A DNA stretch of 40,503 nt from an uncultured Collinsella sp. (GCA_959018755.1 CAUEMA010000021.1:1-40503), one strand, 5' to 3'. Shown: positions 24,024-33,116, numbered from the stretch's first letter. Notes: generated by a model from the letters alone, not told the origin. A program made the numbers and translations.

Positions 24024-27000
24024 ATGGCGAACACCCAGAACTATATTAACCACCTGCTGCAGAACACCGGCATTACGCCGGCATGCAGCGAAGAAGAGCG
24101 CTTGGCTGCCGAAGATATCGCTCAGATCTTCCGCAACCACGGCTTTGACCCCGAGGTTCAGGAGTTCAATGCCCCGGCGCCCAGTAGGTTGGCATTTGCC
24201 GTTACCGGTATTCTTGCGTTTGCCGGCGCCCTGCTGATGGGCATCGGCGGCGGTATCGGCTTGGTCGGCACCTTGCTGGCCATTGTCGGCGCCGTTCTTT
24301 ACGTGCTCGAGCGCACGGGCCACCCCGTGGTTTCGCGCCTGGGCAAGACGGGCGTGAGCCAAAATGTCATCGCCTACCACAAGGCCTCGGGCCCGCTCGC
24401 GTCCCCGCGTAACCGCCCGGTGGTCGTTGTCGCACACTACGACTCTCCCCGTGCTGAGCTGCTCGCCCGCGAGCCTTATGCTTCGTATCGTGCACTCATC
24501 GCCAAGCTGTTGCCCGTTGCCACGGTTGCCCCCGCTGCCGTTGCCATCCTGCGTATTCTGCCGCTCCCCGGCGCGCTCAAGGTTCTGCTGTGGATTGTCG
24601 CGATCCTCGCTTCCCTCGTTGCACTCGCCAACGCGGTAAACATCATCTCTAACCGCCACATTCTTCCCTATACGTCTGGCGCGGTGTGCAACAAGTCTTC
24701 TGTCGCCGCTATGCTCGGCGTTATGGACAACGTTGCTCCCTTCCAGGGCGAAAACGAGTTTCCCGACGATGTTCCGTTCGATACCTATTTTGGGGAGCAG
24801 AAGCGTCGTGCCGAGGAAATGGCGCGCGCAGCGGCGGAATATGCCGCGGCCCAGCAGCAAAACGACTACGGCAACACCATCGAGTATGAAGAGCCTACCT
24901 ACGCCGAGGACGAATTCGGTCAGCCGATTGCTCCCGACGCTCAGACCGAGCCCGAACAGGGTGAGGCTTTCGACGAGCAGATCGAGGGCTTTGAGGGTGC
25001 ATCTGCCGACGAGACGCTGATCGGCGCTATCGTGCCCGAGGATCAGAATCAGGCTGTCCAGGCCGAAGAGTTCAATGACGAGGTTCCCGCTGCCGAGCCG
25101 GCGGAGGAGCCTGCCGCGGCTGAGCCCGAGCCCAAGCTCTATCGCAATGCCGCCGGCAACATCCGCTTTGGTTCGGATGCCATCCGTGCGCTCGGAATGC
25201 TTCCCGAGTCCTGCACGCTCGATTACGAGGAGGGCGAGGAGCCGACGTTTGAGCCCGAGCCTGCCCCCGTCGTGGCTGCGCCTGCGCCCGTTGTCGCTGC
25301 GGATGATGAGTCTGCCGCGGTTACCTCTGCCGTTGCCGAGCCCGAGGCGGTGTCCGCGATCGATCCCGCGGCAGGACTGGACATTTTGGCTCCCGCCGCG
25401 CCGGCGCAAGACGTTGCGGACGAGTCTGACGACGATTACGTTGAACAGCCGAGGCGCGTGTCTTACGAGAGCGATACTGATTTCTCGGCCGAGATTCCCG
25501 CGGCAACGCCCCATGCCGATATTGCATCCGCGTTCTCTTCGATTGGCGCCAGCGCTTCCAACTTCTTTAAGGGCGCGCTTGCAAAGGGCAAGAAATTTGT
25601 CGACGATTTCGAGGAGAAGCGCGCTGCCGCACGCGAGGCTGCCGAGCAGGAGGCTATCGCTCAGCAGCAGGCAGCCGAGGCGGCACGTGAGCTCGCGGCG
25701 CAAGAGTTCGAGCAGAACGAGGCTATGCAGTCCGTGCCCGTCGATGCTGCCGAAGCTACAACGTCTTTCGAGGCCCAGCAGCACGTCGATAGCACCATGT
25801 CGTTTGATGCCGCGCAGTTCGATTCCACGATAACGTTTGAAAAGCAAGGCACCGCGATTGCCGAGCCCCTTCCTGCTTCCGATGAGCAGGACGACGTGGC
25901 AGACGATGACGAGCCCATTGATGCTGCCGAAATTCAGGATGCTGCTGAGGACGAGCCCGTCGAGGCCAACTCTGACGAAGAGCAGTACGCGGCAGCCGAG
26001 CAAGATGATTCGACCGAGGTCGAGCAGGAGGAAGTGTCTGCGGTTTCCGAGACTCCCGAGACGGATGAGTCGAGGCCTTACTCCACGCAGATTTTCACCA
26101 TGCCGACCCCGAGTGGTTCCGGTGCCACGGTTGCCGATACTGCTCCCACCCAGGACGAAACGGTCGATTCCCTTATGGCCCAGATTTCCTCCCAGGCATC
26201 ACCGCGTCCGCAGATGAATGTTCCCGATCCGGCGTCGGCTCCGTCGCCCGCACCTTCCTCGTCTCCGCTGGCTTCGGTTCCCGATCCGTCGCTACCGTCG
26301 ATGAAGCAGGCAAACGTTGCGTCTCGCACGTCGCTGTTCGACCTTCCCGACCCCTCCGCGCAGGTCAACGACCCCTTTGCTACCGCCCAGGGTCCCGAAC
26401 CCACATCGGCACCCGTTGTGCCTCCCATGCCCGTTGCGTCGGGCGCGCAGCCGATCGAGACCATTTCGGCTCCCGCCCCGGCGGCACCCAAGTCTCGCAA
26501 ACGCGGCCTGGGTGGCCTGTTCGGTCGTAAAAGGAAAAACGAGCAGGACAGCATGAGTGATTGGCTGGGCGTCGAAGACGATTACGATGCCAAGAAGTCC
26601 GGTCGCGGTATCGGTTCGTGGGATAACTTCGAGGACGATAACGATGGCTGGAAGGGCGGCGCTACGTCTTCCGATGGCGCTTCTTCCGAAGATATGCTCT
26701 CGGCTGTCGCCTCTATGGGCGATGATGAGCTGCTCGGTCACGATATCTGGTTTGTGGCAACGGGCGCCTCGGATTGTGATGGCGCCGGCATGAAGGCCTT
26801 CTTGGCTTCGCATCGCGATAAGCTCCGCGGCGTATTCTTCATCAATCTTGAATCCGTCGGCGCCGGTAGGCTTTCGGTGGTGACGGTCGAGGGCGAACAG
26901 CAGCTGCTCAAGGGCGATCGCCGCATCATGAACCTGGTCAGCAAGGTGTGCAAGTCGTTCCATGTCGATTGTGGCGCGCTCGAGATGCCCTATGCCAAGA

Positions 27001-27170
27001 CCGATGCCTATGCCGCGCTCGAGGCGAGCCGCCGAGCCCTCACCATCGCCGGCGTGGACGGCACGCGTCTGGCTTGCGCTCGTACCGAGGACGACCTGCC
27101 CCACAATGTCAACCCGACGAACATTGCCACGGTATCCGAGGTCGTGACCGAGGTTATCCGCCGTTCGTAG
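24024..27170 (+). CDS. Membrane protein with a split, degenerate M28 peptidase domain and long acidic insert
   Basis: The chosen start is ATG 24024 (MANTQNYINHLL) after GTGGAG, giving 1048 residues; the frame open upstream of it looks non-coding. Residues 20-50 and 130-140 match the N-terminal half of M28 aminopeptidases, with the metal motif VVVVAHYDS (133-141). Pairs of transmembrane segments lie at about 57-95 and 161-207. At the second metal position the family Asp is replaced (AVCNKSSVAAML, 220-231). From about 245 to 895 the chain is acidic, Ala/Pro/Glu-rich and repeat-like, certainly disordered. The C-terminal 150 residues resume the M28 fold (HDIWFVATGASDCDG, INLESVGAG, KTDAYAALE, PHNVNPTNIATV), but the expected Glu-Glu pair reads SD/CD. 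It is probably an inactive, membrane-bound scaffold or regulator; activity cannot be excluded. Confidence 0.75.
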   Translation: MANTQNYINHLLQNTGITPACSEEERLAAEDIAQIFRNHGFDPEVQEFNAPAPSRLAFAVTGILAFAGALLMGIGGGIGLVGTLLAIVGAVLYVLERTGHPVVSRLGKTGVSQNVIAYHKASGPLASPRNRPVVVVAHYDSPRAELLAREPYASYRALIAKLLPVATVAPAAVAILRILPLPGALKVLLWIVAILASLVALANAVNIISNRHILPYTSGAVCNKSSVAAMLGVMDNVAPFQGENEFPDDVPFDTYFGEQKRRAEEMARAAAEYAAAQQQNDYGNTIEYEEPTYAEDEFGQPIAPDAQTEPEQGEAFDEQIEGFEGASADETLIGAIVPEDQNQAVQAEEFNDEVPAAEPAEEPAAAEPEPKLYRNAAGNIRFGSDAIRALGMLPESCTLDYEEGEEPTFEPEPAPVVAAPAPVVAADDESAAVTSAVAEPEAVSAIDPAAGLDILAPAAPAQDVADESDDDYVEQPRRVSYESDTDFSAEIPAATPHADIASAFSSIGASASNFFKGALAKGKKFVDDFEEKRAAAREAAEQEAIAQQQAAEAARELAAQEFEQNEAMQSVPVDAAEATTSFEAQQHVDSTMSFDAAQFDSTITFEKQGTAIAEPLPASDEQDDVADDDEPIDAAEIQDAAEDEPVEANSDEEQYAAAEQDDSTEVEQEEVSAVSETPETDESRPYSTQIFTMPTPSGSGATVADTAPTQDETVDSLMAQISSQASPRPQMNVPDPASAPSPAPSSSPLASVPDPSLPSMKQANVASRTSLFDLPDPSAQVNDPFATAQGPEPTSAPVVPPMPVASGAQPIETISAPAPAAPKSRKRGLGGLFGRKRKNEQDSMSDWLGVEDDYDAKKSGRGIGSWDNFEDDNDGWKGGATSSDGASSEDMLSAVASMGDDELLGHDIWFVATGASDCDGAGMKAFLASHRDKLRGVFFINLESVGAGRLSVVTVEGEQQLLKGDRRIMNLVSKVCKSFHVDCGALEMPYAKTDAYAALEASRRALTIAGVDGTRLACARTEDDLPHNVNPTNIATVSEVVTEVIRRS

Positions 27171-27191
27171 ACGGAGCTCTAAGGAGTCAAC

Positions 27192-27410
27192 GTGTTTTCG
27201 TATATTAAGCGCCATTGGCCTGTCTACGTGATTTTGACCTTGATTGCCATTGCGTTAGGATTTGGGGCTGCCTACATCGTGGGTGCAAAGGGCTCGACCC
27301 CCGCCTCCGCAATCAGCGAAGAGGTGGAGCAAGAACAGAGTACGGGTGCCGATGGGATTCCTGAGTCCGAGCAGGCAATCGTTGATGGTGGATCTTCGTC
27401 TGCAGAGTAG
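27192..27410 (+). CDS. Small single-pass membrane protein
   Basis: The 72-residue protein starts at GTG 27192 after AAGGAG, 22 nt past the M28-like gene, so they share an operon. Residues 9-31 form one transmembrane helix (VYVILTLIAIALGFGAAYIV), preceded by basic residues and followed by an acidic Ser/Glu-rich tail of about 38 residues, predicted to be outside. No family recognised. A partner role with the M28-like protein is inferred only from position. A strong terminator follows. Confidence 0.75.
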   Translation: MFSYIKRHWPVYVILTLIAIALGFGAAYIVGAKGSTPASAISEEVEQEQSTGADGIPESEQAIVDGGSSSAE

Positions 27411-27431
27411 ATACGGCGATTTACATGATTG

Positions 27432-27469
27432 AAAGCGGGCGAGCCAGGGGACTGGCTCGCCCGCTTTTT
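27432..27469 (+). terminator. Terminator between converging genes
   Basis: A 15-bp stem (AAGCGGGCGAGCCA with its complement TGGCTCGCCCGCTT) is followed by TTTTT. The short A-run on the left means it may act weakly for the leftward adhesin gene too. Confidence 0.92.
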
Positions 27470-27476
27470 CATCGCG

Positions 27477-30400
27477 CTAGCGCTTCTTTGGGGTCGACCT
27501 AAGGCGAGCGAACCATAGGGCTGCAGCACCCGAGGTCAGGAGCGCGGTGATGCAAGCGGCGATGGGAACTGATCCTGTTGCCGGTAGGTCCTGCGGTAGG
27601 GTACAGCGTTGAATGACACGGTCCTCGTCATGTGACTCAAGTTTATCGCCGCCGCCGTTGCGGCAAAGATCGACGCGTGCGCTGTTGGTGAGTGCGGTTT
27701 GGGGCGTATAAGCCGACGTCGCCTGCATGTGCACGATTGCGCCCCGAGCGTCTGTGCCAAGGATTGCTTTGGCATCGTCAAGGTCGTCGTGCTCATCTTT
27801 GAGATCATCGCGGGTCCAAGAATCCGCATCGCTTCGAGTCGTAAAGCCGGCGGCTACCGCACCGTATTCAATGCGAATGCCCGTTACGACGGTATTGGAC
27901 GCAAGGTCGAGTTCTTTCGCCTCGAGTGTGGTGGATTCCGTGGTCGAGACATCCGCCTTCCAGAGGTGCCAGCCGTCGTAATCGACGAGGCGGCAATCCT
28001 CACCCAGACTTTCCTTTACTTCGTCGGACTCAAGCCAAGGATTTTCGTGCCCATCGTCAAGTGTCGCGTTTGCCGGCTCATCGACGTCTGTCGAGTCCAA
28101 CGGCGTCGTGCGATACCACACGTTGCACAGACCGTTGAGGTCGCCGATGGCGACGGGGGTTTCGATTGAGACGAATCTCGCCGTATCGTCCTCGGCACAC
28201 TCAAGATCATCGGTAATTGTAAACTCATCAACCCAGGTAGTTGAATCGTTTCGAGCGTCGATGGTATAGGAGAAAAGCCCATCCGTATTGGTTTGCATCG
28301 CGGCACGGTTTTTACCATCGCCGTTAGCCAACAGGCCCTTTTCGATAGGTTGGACAAGTTCCTGACGCTTGTCGACCTGCCCCTTGATCTCGATGGGCGC
28401 ATCCTTCATCGCGACGGATTGGACTTCTCCCGTATCCTTTATTTCAAACGTTATCTCCTCGGCAAGGTCATAGGTCCGCGGAGACATCATTTCGCGCAAC
28501 GAGTAGGTGCCGGGTGCAAGATGTTCGACGCGGTGTGGCTTGTCGGATGAGGTCCAGGAGTCTATTTCGGTTTTATCGGGACCATATAAGGTGAGCCGTG
28601 CGCCTTCTACTTCCTGCTCACCGCTTGCATCGACCTTGGAGATATCAACCTTGGTGTAATCGTCGGATACGTTAAGCCGTGCTTCTACAACGGGTGTTTT
28701 CTGGTCGGCATAAGTAAGGTCGACAATATGGGTTGTCTGATCGAGCAAGAAGCCTGCCGGCGCTTGAGTCTCGACAACCTCGTAGCGTGCGGTGCCAGAT
28801 CCCAGTGGGAGGTTGTCCGCGCGTGCTTCTCCAGTTTCATCCGTCGTGACGGTAGCGACAGTCTCACCGTCGAGTGCGGCAATGCTACCGTCGGGGCGCA
28901 CGATATCACCCGAGGCACGGATCTCAAAGATGGCGCCCGCGAGGCTGCTGCCGTCTACGGCATCGGTTTTAACGATCCTGATATTTCCGGTCGCGGCGCG
29001 GTCATAATACGAGGCGATTGCAACGGGCGTTAGGTTCATGTCGGCGGGTATGTTTACCTCGATTTCTTCGCTGACAAGATAGGGCTCTTTGGCCGAGGTT
29101 TCGCGTACATAATAGGTGCCCGGCACGAGCGATTCTGGCAGTGTGACGGTCCCGGTCGCGTCAGTCGTAAAGGTGTCCATTACGTTATGTGCTGGATACC
29201 AGCAAGTTTGTGAGACAGGTTCGTGATTGCTGTCGAGGAGTTGGAAGGTGAATCCGGCTAGGGGAACAGAAGCGCCTGTTTGGGCATCGCGTTTTACAAT
29301 CTGGAGATGCGTCGACAGAGCGTGGTTGTCCACGATATATTGAAGCTCGGCGTCGTCGGAAATCTGATTTGCCCCGACGGTCCATTCCCCTGCACGTTTA
29401 AAACCCTCGGGGACGGTTTCCGGAACCTCACGAACCGTGTAGCCGGCACGGTCGTATGGGACGGCTCCGTGGACACCGGCGGGTCGCTTGCCTGTGCCGA
29501 ACCATGCTTCGGGCTGATCTTCGGTGGAGGCAAAGCCATAGATGTTTGTGGTCAGTGTGCCAACAACCTGCTGAGAGCTGTTGCTGACAACCTCAAAGAC
29601 AACACCACCCGCCGGGTGCTCCAGGCCGGATTGGTCGCTATTGCCGTAATCCTTGAATTTGGAAATCTCAAGGTCAAAAGCAATGGGGATATCGGAAATG
29701 CGAGATTCGATCTCGACCACGCCTGAATCGCCGAGCTGGTCGGCTCCAACGGTATAGGTCCAGCTGTCGTTGGATGGCAGGTAGCCCTCGGGGGCTTTTG
29801 ATTCGTAGATGGTAAAGGTTCCTAAGGGGACATCGGCGAGGGTGGCCCGACCGCTTTCGTCGGTCGTGAGGATTTGCGCCCATCCAGGGGTTGATTGCGA
29901 CACACACGTGAACTCTGCTCCTGCGAGTGAAGATCCCACCTGGGGGCCGGCATTCGTCGCGGCATCGAGTTTTACGATACGCAGGTTGATGGTGCCGGGC
30001 TGTTCATCAATGGCGACCTGTCCACCGTCATTCCCCGTGGTAAAGGCGATGCGATCACGACGGGGGACATAGCCGGCCGGCGCCTTCGTTTCAACTAGGT
30101 AGTATGCCGTGTTGGGCAGAAGTGTTGCTTGCGCCCGACCGTTGCTGTCCATCTGGACGGTGCCGACATGCGCGCCGCTGGCGCTCTCAAAAATATCGAA
30201 TGTTGCCCCGTCAAACTGATAAGTATTGTTTCCGCTGGTAATGGCGGCGTTTGCAGACTGTTTTTTGAAGGAAACAGAGACCGCCGGCAGTACATAGAGC
30301 ATGTCTTGACGTTTGCTGCCGCCCGATACGGCTCCTAGATAGCGCCGCGCGCGGTGCGGAGCGGCTTTGATGCTTCCTGATTTTGCGTTGTCGTGGAGCC

Positions 30401-30908
30401 ACCGCGCAGCCGCCACGACTTCATTGTCGGCGGTAAAGTGCCCGCTCTTGGTTTTGCCCTGAGCGGTCGTGTAGGAATAGGTACCGTCGACATGGGTAGT
30501 GCCGTTGAGCATCCATACGGCAAGCTGGGTTGCGGCGCGGGCGCGATCGGGTGAAAGATGGTAACCGCCAAACGACGTGGCGGTAGGATATCCGTGACAA
30601 ACGATTGCCGCGAACTCGTCGTCGAGCCACACCCAGCCTTGATCAAAGTTGAGCCATGGGCCGCCCGGCTTGGTGGGGCCGGGGCGCTCCTGGTTCATGC
30701 AGTAGGCAATCGAGGCGTCTTGAGCTTCATACTTGCCGATGAAGAAGGGCCCACAATCATCGCTAATAGTGCGGAAGCCGAGTTGGTCGTAGCCATCGAC
30801 GGCAAATGCGGCTCTCGGTGCCAGGCAGCCGAAAAGCAGGAAGAGGAGCAGGAGCAGCGGACCTGTTGCGATTGCGCTGTGGACAGAGTGCGTGGGTGCG
30901 TTGGACAT
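27477..30908 (-). CDS. Sortase-anchored adhesin with thioester domain and six Cna-B/SpaA-type repeats
   Basis: The 1143-residue surface protein has a signal peptide (hydrophobic 17-30, likely cut after AFA at 36). Residues 37-205 look like a thioester domain: Cys70 in IAYCMNQ and Gln128 in TQLAVWML would form the Cys-Gln bond that reacts with host amines. Six Cna-B/SpaA folds follow, each with a strand Lys and a late Glu for an isopeptide bond: K215/E273, K313/E369, K417/E494, K539/E603, K647/E713 and K758/E806. A region of about 270 residues without a clear family follows. The C-terminus has LPATG (1108-1112), a membrane helix and RSTPKKR. The ATG at 30908 follows AAGGAG. It stands alone, with no sortase or pilin partner nearby. 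Binding to host surfaces is inferred. Confidence 0.88.
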   Translation of the reverse strand: MSNAPTHSVHSAIATGPLLLLLFLLFGCLAPRAAFAVDGYDQLGFRTISDDCGPFFIGKYEAQDASIAYCMNQERPGPTKPGGPWLNFDQGWVWLDDEFAAIVCHGYPTATSFGGYHLSPDRARAATQLAVWMLNGTTHVDGTYSYTTAQGKTKSGHFTADNEVVAAARWLHDNAKSGSIKAAPHRARRYLGAVSGGSKRQDMLYVLPAVSVSFKKQSANAAITSGNNTYQFDGATFDIFESASGAHVGTVQMDSNGRAQATLLPNTAYYLVETKAPAGYVPRRDRIAFTTGNDGGQVAIDEQPGTINLRIVKLDAATNAGPQVGSSLAGAEFTCVSQSTPGWAQILTTDESGRATLADVPLGTFTIYESKAPEGYLPSNDSWTYTVGADQLGDSGVVEIESRISDIPIAFDLEISKFKDYGNSDQSGLEHPAGGVVFEVVSNSSQQVVGTLTTNIYGFASTEDQPEAWFGTGKRPAGVHGAVPYDRAGYTVREVPETVPEGFKRAGEWTVGANQISDDAELQYIVDNHALSTHLQIVKRDAQTGASVPLAGFTFQLLDSNHEPVSQTCWYPAHNVMDTFTTDATGTVTLPESLVPGTYYVRETSAKEPYLVSEEIEVNIPADMNLTPVAIASYYDRAATGNIRIVKTDAVDGSSLAGAIFEIRASGDIVRPDGSIAALDGETVATVTTDETGEARADNLPLGSGTARYEVVETQAPAGFLLDQTTHIVDLTYADQKTPVVEARLNVSDDYTKVDISKVDASGEQEVEGARLTLYGPDKTEIDSWTSSDKPHRVEHLAPGTYSLREMMSPRTYDLAEEITFEIKDTGEVQSVAMKDAPIEIKGQVDKRQELVQPIEKGLLANGDGKNRAAMQTNTDGLFSYTIDARNDSTTWVDEFTITDDLECAEDDTARFVSIETPVAIGDLNGLCNVWYRTTPLDSTDVDEPANATLDDGHENPWLESDEVKESLGEDCRLVDYDGWHLWKADVSTTESTTLEAKELDLASNTVVTGIRIEYGAVAAGFTTRSDADSWTRDDLKDEHDDLDDAKAILGTDARGAIVHMQATSAYTPQTALTNSARVDLCRNGGGDKLESHDEDRVIQRCTLPQDLPATGSVPIAACITALLTSGAAALWFARLRSTPKKR

Positions 30909-31162
30909 GGCTGCTCCTTATCCCTCGTGCGCCGCATGGGGAGGCTGCGACGCGTAGGATGAGGCTACCCCCGAGGTTCATGCGGGTAAGTACCGGAGCC
31001 TGACCAAAAGCTTGCCCAATTCCTGACAAATTGAGCTCAAATACAACAATCAAGCAAAAGCGCAGGTAGAAGATAGGGAGAACAGGAGGTCAAAGGTCCT
31101 CATCTCCACAATTGACGCGATTTTCAAACGAATCTCCACAGCTAAAACAAGCATCGCCACCC

Positions 31163-31192
31163 TTGTATCGAACAAGACAACCGCGTTATACT
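31163..31192 (+). promoter_or_regulatory. Promoter of tRNA-Gly
   Basis: The -35 TTGTAT (31163-31168), an 18-bp spacer and the -10 TATACT (31187-31192) end 13 nt before the tRNA. The 250 bp between the adhesin start (30909) and this site hold no gene that I can see. Confidence 0.65.
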
Positions 31193-31205
31193 AGCCAACA
31201 CACAA

Positions 31206-31280
31206 GCGGGCATCGCCAAGTGGTAAGGCATCAGCTTCCCAAGCTGACACTCGCGGGTTCGAGTCCCGTTGCCCGCTCCA
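31206..31280 (+). tRNA. tRNA-Gly (anticodon CCC)
   Basis: The acceptor stem GCGGGCA pairs with TGCCCGC, the anticodon loop TTCCCAA sits on the stem TCAGC/GCTGA, and the T arm is GCGGGTTCGAGTCCCG. The discriminator T and a coded CCA (31278-31280) complete it. Pieces of its 3' half recur downstream. Confidence 0.96.
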
Positions 31281-31292
31281 GTAAAAAGCACA

Positions 31293-31323
31293 AGCACGGC
31301 AGCGTTACGTTGCCGTGCTTTTT
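31293..31323 (+). terminator. Terminator of tRNA-Gly
   Basis: The stem GCACGGCA / TGCCGTGC (31294-31301 with 31311-31318) is followed by TTTTT. Confidence 0.85.
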
Positions 31324-31335
31324 ACTACCAAGCGC

Positions 31336-31351
31336 CGGGACTCGAACCCGC
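31336..31351 (-). repeat. Inverted copy of the tRNA-Gly T arm
   Basis: CGGGACTCGAACCCGC is the exact reverse complement of 16 bases of the tRNA-Gly T arm (31253-31268). No full tRNA can be drawn around it, so it is a fragment in the opposite direction. Confidence 0.8.
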
Positions 31352-31369
31352 CAGGGTGCGAGCGTTAAG

Positions 31370-31604
31370 CAAACGCGAAGCGTTTGTAGCGAGCAAGCGA
31401 AGGCGCCGACAGGCGCCTGAAGCCGGTGCGTATTTGCGAAGCAAATACGCGGATGTCCCGTTGCCCGCTCCATCGAGTACGGGGGACCTCGGGAACGTCG
31501 GGTCCAACCCGCTGTGCCCGTGCGTGTGCGCGGACCGGGTCTGCCGACCGCAGCCGGTGCGTATTTGCGAAGCAAATGCGCGGACGTCCCCATGCTCGCT
31601 CCAA
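31370..31604. repeat. GAA-triloop hairpins and tRNA-Gly 3'-end duplications
   Basis: Three hairpins share a GAA loop: CAAACGC-GAA-GCGTTTG (31370-31386), GCGTATTTGC-GAA-GCAAATACGC (31428-31450), and a near copy with one stem change (31559-31581). The last two lie in a roughly 52-bp direct repeat (31421-31473 and 31552-31604) with five differences. The first copy ends with GTCCCGTTGCCCGCTCCA (31455-31472), an exact 18-bp copy of the tRNA-Gly 3' end (31263-31280); the second ends with a worn version of it (31586-31603). Together with the inverted T arm these fill the 425-bp gap before purB. They look like remnants of repeated integration or tRNA duplication. Confidence 0.75.
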
Positions 31605-31705
31605 TTCCAAAATGTTAGGTTAATGCCTGCTGCCCATACTTGCACCTGCGCACGGTACAATGGTTGGGTTACGACCAACGTGCCAATAACCAAAAAGGAG
31701 CCGCT

Positions 31706-33052
31706 ATGATCGATCGCTATACCCGCCCGGAGATGGGACACATCTTCTCCCTCGAGAACAAGTACGCCATTTGGCAGGAAATCGAGGTTCTGGCCTGCGA
31801 GGCCCAGGCGGAGCTCGGCAAGATCGGTATTTCCAAAGACGAGGCCCAGTGGATCCGCGACCATGCCAACTTTGAGAAGGCGAAGGTCGATGAGATCGAG
31901 GAAGTCACGCGCCACGACGTCATTGCCTTCCTGACCAACATGAAGGAATACATCGATGCCGATGTTCCCGAGGGCGACCCCAAGCCCAGCCGCTGGGTTC
32001 ACTATGGCATGACCAGCTCGGATCTGGGCGACACGGCCCTGTGCTACCAGCTCACCCAGGCCTGCGACCTGATCATCGAGGACGTCAAGAAGCTCGGCGA
32101 GATTTGCAAGCGTCGCGCCTTCGAGGAGCGCAACACGCTCTGCGCCGGCCGCACTCATGGCATCCATGCCGAGCCGATGACCTTTGGCATGAAGTTTGGC
32201 TCTTGGGCCTGGGAGCTCAAGCGCGATCTGGACCGTCTTGAGGATGCCCGCAAGAACGTTGCCTTTGGTGCCATCTCGGGCGCTGTCGGCACGTACAGCT
32301 CCATCGAGCCGTTTGTCGAGGAATATGTCTGCGAGCACCTGGGCCTGGTTCACGACCCGCTGTCCACGCAGGTTATTAGCCGCGATCATCACGCCTACCT
32401 CGCCGGCGTTCTCGCCACCACCGCGGCCACCTGTGAGCGCATCGCTACCGAGGTTCGCAATCTGCAGAAGACCGATACACTCGAGGCCGAGGAACCGTTC
32501 CGTAAGGGTCAAAAGGGCAGCTCCGCCATGCCGCACAAGCGCAACCCCATCACCATGGAGAAGGTCTGCGGCCTGTCGCGCGTCGTGAAGGCCAACGCGC
32601 AGGTTGCCTTCGACAACGTCGCCCTGTGGCACGAGCGTGACATTTCGCACTCCTCTGCCGAGCGCGTCGCCCAGGCCGACAGCTTCATCGCCCTCGACCA
32701 CATGTTCCAGTGCCTCATTCGCGTTATCGACGGCCTGCAACTGTATCCCGCCCGCATGATGGCCAACCTCAATAAGACCCGCGGCCTCATCTTCTCTTCC
32801 AAGGTACTGCTCGCCCTCGTCGACACGGGCATCACCCGCGAGGACGCGTACGCCATTGTGCAGGAGAACGCTATGGCAACCTGGCACGAGGTACAGGATT
32901 GTGTCTCCGGCCCCACCTTTAAGGAGCGTCTCGAGGCCGACCCGCGCTGCACCGTCAGTCAGGAGAAGCTCGACGAGATCTTTGATCCGTGGGACTTCCT
33001 CACCCGTATCGACACGGTCTTTGATCGTCTGGAGCAGCTGAGCTTCGAGTAG
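31706..33052 (+). CDS. purB: Adenylosuccinate lyase
   Basis: PurB acts twice in purine synthesis, releasing fumarate from SAICAR and from adenylosuccinate. The 448-residue protein has the fumarase/aspartase signature SSAMPHKRNPI (about 271-281) with its catalytic flexible loop, the TSSD segment (MTSSDLGDTA) and the catalytic-His region GRTHGIHAEPMTFG. The ATG at 31706 follows AAAAAGGAG; the frame upstream is not supported. It is monocistronic as far as visible. purC lies 4 kb downstream, so the purine genes are scattered here rather than in one operon. Confidence 0.97.
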   Translation: MIDRYTRPEMGHIFSLENKYAIWQEIEVLACEAQAELGKIGISKDEAQWIRDHANFEKAKVDEIEEVTRHDVIAFLTNMKEYIDADVPEGDPKPSRWVHYGMTSSDLGDTALCYQLTQACDLIIEDVKKLGEICKRRAFEERNTLCAGRTHGIHAEPMTFGMKFGSWAWELKRDLDRLEDARKNVAFGAISGAVGTYSSIEPFVEEYVCEHLGLVHDPLSTQVISRDHHAYLAGVLATTAATCERIATEVRNLQKTDTLEAEEPFRKGQKGSSAMPHKRNPITMEKVCGLSRVVKANAQVAFDNVALWHERDISHSSAERVAQADSFIALDHMFQCLIRVIDGLQLYPARMMANLNKTRGLIFSSKVLLALVDTGITREDAYAIVQENAMATWHEVQDCVSGPTFKERLEADPRCTVSQEKLDEIFDPWDFLTRIDTVFDRLEQLSFE

Positions 33053-33078
33053 GTTCGGGCATAACGTTAGCTTTTTAG

Positions 33079-33116
33079 GGCGCTTTGCTGGTAATGTGTG
33101 TTGCCGGCAAAGCGCC
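33079..33116 (+). terminator. Hairpin after purB, possible terminator
   Basis: The stem GGCGCTTTGC / GCAAAGCGCC is followed by TCGTTGCATTT, a poor T-run. It is the only stem in the purB-TSCPD spacer, so it probably ends purB transcription. Confidence 0.5.

Noticed and set aside
23973..26003. Open frame of 676 codons opposite the M28-like gene
   Set aside because: It mirrors the Ala/Glu-rich low-complexity codons of the true gene and has no domain.
31336..31410. A second tRNA gene on the minus strand
   Set aside because: Only the T arm matches; no acceptor or anticodon stem can be paired.
31638..31661. Promoter TTGCAC...TACAAT upstream of purB
   Set aside because: The spacer is only 10 bp, too short for a normal sigma-70 promoter; the TACAAT may still be a -10 with a poor -35.
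31325..32887. Open frame of 520 codons opposite purB and the tRNA-Gly repeats
   Set aside because: It runs antisense to purB and through the repeat array, giving repeated peptide pieces from the tRNA fragments. No protein family fits.
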